Of a DNA stretch of 64,000 bases, positions 58,895 through 64,000 are shown one piece after another. Source of the DNA: Perca fluviatilis. Lineage: Eukaryota > Chordata > Actinopteri > Perciformes > Percidae. The stretch is from assembly GCF_010015445.1 (NCBI RefSeq), contig NC_053115.1:15190524-15254523 (forward strand), read 5' to 3'. The first letter of the stretch is position 1. Each line of letters starts with the position of its first letter. The notes beneath the pieces were generated by a model. The model had not been told where the DNA came from, ran no database searches, and saw only the letters and a list, made by a program, of their open reading frames with translations. Both the position numbers and the translations under genes were made by a program.

Positions 58895-59659
58895 TATGGA
58901 GTTATATTCCTATCTTTAATCAAGAGCGCATTCTTTCAATTTGAGAGCATTTCTCACTGATATTACGTTCAGATTTTGTAATAATTTCCCTCAAAACCTT
59001 GCTCTCACACTCAAATAGTCACTGCTCGCGCTTGGATTTGCTCTGCTTGTGCTCAAAGTTTGTGCTCGCGCTTGGATTTGCTCTGCTTGTGCTCAAAGTT
59101 TGTGCTCGCGCTTGGATTTGCTCTGCTTGCACTCAAACTTTCTGCTTGGACTCAGATATGTTGTTGTTTGGACAGATTTCCTGCTCTCAGCTTTGAACCT
59201 TCTCCTCGCACTCAGGCTGATTCTGCTCACTTGCAAAGTTTCTGCTCTCGGATTTCTCCTGCGCTTGGATTTTTTGTGTGTTATAACCCTATCAAAAGTC
59301 AACAACCAATAGAATGCCAGCTGTAGTGTTGACCAATGAAATGATCCCAACCCCGTTGAGGGTGCGTTCACTTTACTTTAGAACGTGTGTTGAGGGCGGC
59401 TGCACTGTAACCTGACTGTAACCAAGTTTATATATCTCCGCGCCGTTTATAGCTTTATTATAAGTATATGTCAACAATGTGCACAGAATGGTCGACGCAC
59501 TTTCACCTGCACCCGTCAGGAAACGGGAGAAAGCTTTGAAGTGGGACGTATGAAGTTATGTCCACAACTACGAGGGTGAGTAACATAACTTAAGCACCTA
59601 GCTAGCTAGCTAGCATATGGCGCTAGCATATAGCCTAGCTTGATGTCCAGAAACAAATA
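58895..59659. repeat. Left terminal inverted repeat of the 4.56-kb element
   Basis: It pairs with 62707-63456. It contains a short candidate exon whose ATG-led frame (MVDALSPAPVRKREKALKWD) is followed by a stop before a GTGAGT donor. Confidence 0.88.
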
Positions 59660-60186
59660 TATGTTCTTTATTGTATAGCTAGCTAGATTGAACCATACAT
59701 GACGGACAGTGTGTGTATATGTGATGACCCTACTTTGTATTTTTTCCTCGTTTGGTTAACCATGTTCCTGGGATTTGGCTAATTTCATGTTAGAGCCAGT
59801 AGTAAAACATAAACTGTAATATAACTGAAAGAACACAAGAAACTGGATTGTTTGTGTCAGTTTTGCATCACTGTTGTTTGTTGTTCATCAGAATTTAGTC
59901 TTCATTCCTTCATATAACATTAGTTTGAAAATAGATTCATAGCAATCTGTATAAAACGTAATGTTAAGTTCAATTTTATCACTATAATAAAAACAGATCT
60001 AGAAATGATATGGTTTCTTATTTGCTCCTTAAATAGCAGTTATTTGTTTAATTGATACAAAGCAAACTGAACTGAAAAAACAAGTATTTTGTTTTACTTT
60101 CTTTTCATCCAGGTGGGGCTGAGGGGTTTGACCCCTGTTGATCTGTGTGTCATATCACCAACCCATGATAGCTAGAATTCACCCTG

Positions 60187-60421
60187 CTACTCCAGATCTA
60201 CCTGCTGTATGTCTGGCTACAGACTACAACCATCTGCTCCAGATCTACCTACTGTACGGCTGGCTACAGACTACAACCATCTGCTCCTGATCTACCTGCT
60301 GTATGTCTGGCTACAGACTACAACCATCTGCTCCAGATCTACCTACTGTACGGCTTGCTACAGACTACAACCATCTGCTCCAGATCTACCTACTGTATGA
60401 CTGGCTACAGACTACAACCAT
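60187..60421. repeat. 47-bp minisatellite, five copies
   Basis: Units start at about 60187, 60234, 60281, 60328 and 60375, each with 'tggctacagactacaaccat'. The open frame across it is a by-product of the repeat. Confidence 0.95.
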
Positions 60422-61263
60422 CTGCAAGTTTTGTTTGTAGTGAACATCATCAACAGCTGCACTTAAAGTCTCTTGGGTTCATATGGGACTTGGTTGTTCT
60501 CCATACTGCATCAAACACTGTATTATTTTTTGTGTTATATTAGTACAGACAACAGTAAGTATCATTACTTAATCACAGTATATATTATTCTGGTGTACAC
60601 TGTTGACTTGACTCCATGCTATTGACTATACTTTAGCTTGCCACCTCAAAACTTTACCTTAATTGCTCTTGTATAGTTAATTTATCTTCTACTAGTTGTA
60701 CATACCTCCTATTTAATTGAATTATTCTTAATTTGTGTTGCCATACCTGAATCATCCCTCTTGTGAACACTAGGCCTATCTTATCTTTATTCATAACCCT
60801 GCTCACAAACTCACCTGAACCTGGGTCATCTGTTTGCCAATATCAATGTTCCTGCTACAGTAAATCCTATAGGCACATTGTACTGCTTCACCGTAGTATG
60901 AACCATACACTTTTAAGGTTTTGTGTCAAATATTGTGCAATTTGTTATGAATTACTCATTGTTTTGACAAGGTAAATTAAAGCTATTTACCAAGTGTCAG
61001 CTCTGGTAAATTTAATTGTACTGTTTTTTTTTATAAATGTTATGGAACATGAAAAACAATTTGCCTTGATCAGGGTTTTAATTTGTTGCAAATGTGAACA
61101 TGGTTTTAATAATCTGTATCTTATTGCTCTGAAAAACTACAATGATTTAAGAAATAGCAGTGATACTTATCAACATTTATTGAATTGATTGAATATATGG
61201 ACAGACATTACAGGCACCTATTCATGTCAACAGAGAAAACAATAATTTGTTCTCTCTTTTATC

Positions 61264-61745
61264 ACTTTGATTATACGCTGATGGTGCAGAGAAGGGTGAA
61301 GTCCTTGTAGATCTCTGGCACTTTGAGGACAGACCGATCCAGGAACTCTCCACTGTTGTCTTTGTATAGTATGCTCCTATTAAAGACAGATTCATAGACA
61401 TCAACACGTATTATATTAGGTGTACATAGCTTGCTTTAACATCATTACTATCTTACCTTACCTTCTCTGTTTGGTTTTGTGGACATCAGTAATTTTCTCT
61501 CCCAGGCCTGGTTGTGCACCCTGTGAATTTAAGCAAGAAACATAAGTGTATGTAACATGATTTTACTATTATATTATTATTATTTTTACAATTGCATTAT
61601 TATCAGACTTGCCAACCTTCTTGGTTTGTGCTACTGCTGCCTGTCCTCTGCACACAGGTGAGTGATGTGCTGACTGGCACAGGTCCATGCACATAGTGCA
61701 GCTGTGATGCAGCTCAACGGGTACTTAAGTCACACCTGGAAGAAG
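61264..61745 (-). pseudogene. Spliced minus-strand reading frame inside the 4.56-kb element
   Basis: Three segments joined at GT/AG boundaries share one frame. The upstream one (about 61722-61617) encodes ELHHSCTMCMDLCQSAHHSP; the next (about 61527-61469) encodes GAQPGLGEKITDVHKTKQR. The last (about 61379-61275) encodes SILYKDNSGEFLDRSVLKVP to TLLCTISV and a stop. The frame is closed by stops upstream in the first segment. It may be the C-terminal remnant of an element-encoded protein; I do not recognise the family. Boundaries are approximate. Confidence 0.45.
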
Positions 61746-62537
61746 AGAAACAAACCAACAAAATACTTGTTCTTTCTGCTGAGTTTGCTTTGTATTAATT
61801 AAAAAATTACATTTAAGTTGCAAATAAAGCACATCATCTCTAGATCTGTTTTATTAGTGGTGAAATTGTACTTAACAGACTGGGTCCGTGTACTTTTTCG
61901 TTCATTTGATTTTCATTTCATAAACAGGTATTAAAAACAAATGGTTATTTGATTTTCGTTTTAAATCATGGGGATCAGACCCTCTCGGTGCTGGGTCTAA
62001 TATTCTAATATTAGCTGCTGCAGCTAGCTAGCAGCTAGCTACCAGCCCTGTGAGCTTGGTCCTTCGCTTCCCCCGGTGCTGACTGACTCTGGTCCGTCTG
62101 CAGAGCTGCGCGTAACCCGCTCTAGCTGACCTGGGAATCTACCGCGCTCGGATTTATTCATATTTTATTTACTTTGCAGTGATATGCTATGCACTGATGT
62201 CAGGCAGGCTTGCTGCTGCTTTTAGTCTGAGCCTGTGAGATAACTAAACTTCCTTTGAATATAACGCGTGCATATAAATAGACGGAATAAATAAAAGTCC
62301 CCGGAAATAAATATAAGTAAAACATATGTATTTAGGCTATTGAACTATAATGACTAATGCCTATATATGTATTGCCTCATTTATGTATTTCATGTTCCAT
62401 TTCATAGCCATATTTATTATGTAAAGGGGGCAAAAATGGACGATCAGTCGCTCAGGAAGTTATAGACTACAGTTTCCCTCAACAGCAGCCGGGACATTCT
62501 AACGCTTAACGTGAAAAGCTTAACGCGGGTAACTTAA

Positions 62538-62694
62538 TGTACCTAAACAATGATCAATCAGATATCAATCAGTTATCAGTCACATAACGTCCATAATAAT
62601 TGGACTTTGGGTTAGATTTTTTGACAGTTTTCAGTGGTTATGAGGAGCAATATGAGAGAGAAATTTGGTAATCATTGATCATTGTTTAGGTACA
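62538..62694. mobile_element. TTAA-flanked MITE, 157 bp, nested
   Basis: Perfect inverted ends of 21 bp, beginning TGTACCTAAACAATGATC, are flanked by TTAA at 62534-62537 and 62695-62698. It lies just inside the right arm of the long-TIR element. Confidence 0.85.
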
Positions 62695-62706
62695 TTAATC
62701 CACCTC

Positions 62707-63456
62707 TATTTGTTTCTGGACATCAAGCTAGGCCATATGCTAGCTAGCTAGCTAGGTGCTTAAGTTATGTTACTCACCCTCGTAGTTGTGGACATAACTT
62801 CATACGTCCCACTTCAAAGCTTTCTCCGGTTTCCTGACCGGTGCAGGTGAAAGTGCGTGTCGACCATTCTGTGCACATTGTTGACATATACTTATAATAA
62901 AGCTATAAACGGCGCGGATATATAAACTTGGTTACAGTCAGGTTACAGTGCAGCGGCCCTCAACACACGTTCTAAAGTAAAGTGAACGCACCCTCAACGG
63001 GGTTGGGATCATTTCATTGGTCAACACTACAGCTGGCATTCTATTGGTTGTTGACTTTTGATAGGGTTATAACACACAAAAATCCAAGCGCGCGGGAGAA
63101 CCGGAGCAGAAACTTTGCAAGTGAGCAGAATCAGCCTGAGTGCGAGGAGAAGGTTCAAAGCTGAGAGCAGGAAATCTGTCCAAACAACAACATATCTGAG
63201 TCCAAGCAGAAAGTTTGAGTGCAAGCAGAGCAAATCCAAGCGCGAGCACAAACTTTGAGCACAAGCAGAGCAAATCCAAGCGCGAGCACAAACTTTGAGC
63301 ACAAGCAGAGCAAATCCAAGCGCGAGCAGTGACTATTTGAGTGTGAGAGCAAGGTTTTGAGGGAAATTATTACAAAATCTGAACGTAATATCAGTGAGAA
63401 ATGCTCTCAAATTGAAAGAATGCGCTCTTGATTAAAGATAGGAATATAACTCCATA
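62707..63456. repeat. Right terminal inverted repeat of the 4.56-kb element
   Basis: An inverted copy of 58895-59659, with small indels, including two extra bases in the candidate exon region. Confidence 0.88.
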
Positions 63457-64000
63457 TATATAATGCATAAATACAGTTTCAGAAAATATATAAAAAAGTT
63501 TGTCACTTGATTTTCTTTTTCCAAATGGATTTTGACACTGGTGCATACACATGTAGGATTTCTATTCAGAGAAAGATATTAACTTTGCAGGAACTATTGA
63601 AAGACCATTTGTGAGTGAAACTGAGTGAAAATTGAGTCTGCACACAGAAACAACAATATGATATGCAATGTTATATTTCATTTGATTATTATGTATCGAT
63701 GTAGGTGTAGTTGTATATAATTTTACAGCATCACTGCATCACACACTTTTGACACACTAACCGCCAAGAGTACCCTTATTTTGAAGGGAATTGGCTTGTT
63801 CCCACTGTCACATTTACCTCTGCAGTCAGTAATAGGCAGGACTGGTCACTTACTTAGACATGGTTTTAGCAACACTTGCCACTGTATGACACTTCACTAA
63901 TTCTGCTCACCGTGGCTAATACCCTTTCATAAATGCAATTTCTTCTGTGCTGCTGAAGATAAGTATCTCCACAGTCTTAACTCACGTAACTTACATGTCA
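63457..64000. other. itpr1 intron 37, no feature seen
   Basis: Plain AT-rich intronic sequence to the end of the window. I looked for residues of the SII segment and found none. Confidence 0.5.

Larger units (their letters stand above)
58895..63456. mobile_element. Long terminal-inverted-repeat DNA transposon, about 4.56 kb, family unresolved
   Basis: The left arm (58895-59659, about 765 bp) reappears inverted at 62707-63456 (about 750 bp) with only small differences. The termini GGAGTTATATTCC and GGAATATAACTCC are next to AT/TA-rich flanks, so the exact target duplication is unclear (AT or TA). Each arm carries about three 40-bp subrepeats starting TGCTCGCGCTTGGATTTGC. The interior holds a 47-bp minisatellite, a nested TTAA MITE and a minus-strand spliced frame. 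It lies within the itpr1 intron after exon 37. The long arms and cargo fit a cut-and-paste transposon; an ISL2EU-like identity is only a weak suspicion. Confidence 0.8.

Noticed and set aside
60187..60421. CRISPR-like array
   Set aside because: Units are head-to-tail 47-bp repeats without unique spacers, in a vertebrate genome.
63457..64000. SII exons of itpr1
   Set aside because: No segment encoding the expected residues with splice sites was found before the window end.

Overview
The window is vertebrate genomic DNA, almost certainly from a teleost fish. Genes are split by GT/AG introns, there are long (GT)n/(AC)n microsatellites, and non-coding DNA is full of small cut-and-paste DNA transposons of kinds common in spiny-rayed fishes. 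No bacterial or organellar features are present. The gene order lrrn1 (+), sumf1 (-), itpr1 (+) matches, as far as I recall, the order on human chromosome 3p26, so the block looks like conserved synteny.

Layout: 1-14336 is intergenic or 5' non-coding DNA with relics of DNA transposons, a LINE 3' end, microsatellites and a possible lrrn1 first exon. The lrrn1 coding sequence (14579-16726) is one uninterrupted exon for a 715-residue neuronal leucine-rich-repeat membrane protein. sumf1 runs on the minus strand in nine coding exons (24103 down to 18666) and encodes a complete 368-residue formylglycine-generating enzyme with both catalytic cysteines. About 0.66 kb of shared 5' sequence separates its start codon from the end of the likely non-coding exon 1 of itpr1.

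From 25858 to 58802, 37 coding exons give 1,692 continuous codons of the type 1 inositol 1,4,5-trisphosphate receptor: suppressor domain, IP3-binding core and much of the regulatory solenoid. The rest of the gene (SII region, distal regulatory domain, channel pore) lies beyond the window. The 45-nt exon at 45728-45772 corresponds to the mammalian SI alternative segment; no SIII insert is visible; the last exon ends exactly where the SII segment begins in mammals. The final intron holds a 4.56-kb element with about 750-bp terminal inverted repeats and a spliced minus-strand reading frame of unknown family.

The three genes are not a pathway: LRRN1 is a cell-surface neuronal protein, SUMF1 activates sulfatases in the ER lumen, and ITPR1 is the ER calcium-release channel. 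The sumf1/itpr1 pair is head to head and may share promoter elements. The less expected observations are a (GT)n tract that must lie in the itpr1 5' UTR if its first coding exon is spliced, a GT tract beside the exon 17 acceptor, the long-TIR element, and several small elements whose target-site duplications can be read exactly. Exon coordinates were assigned by hand from splice consensus, reading-frame continuity and recalled human/mouse proteins; no alignment software was run.
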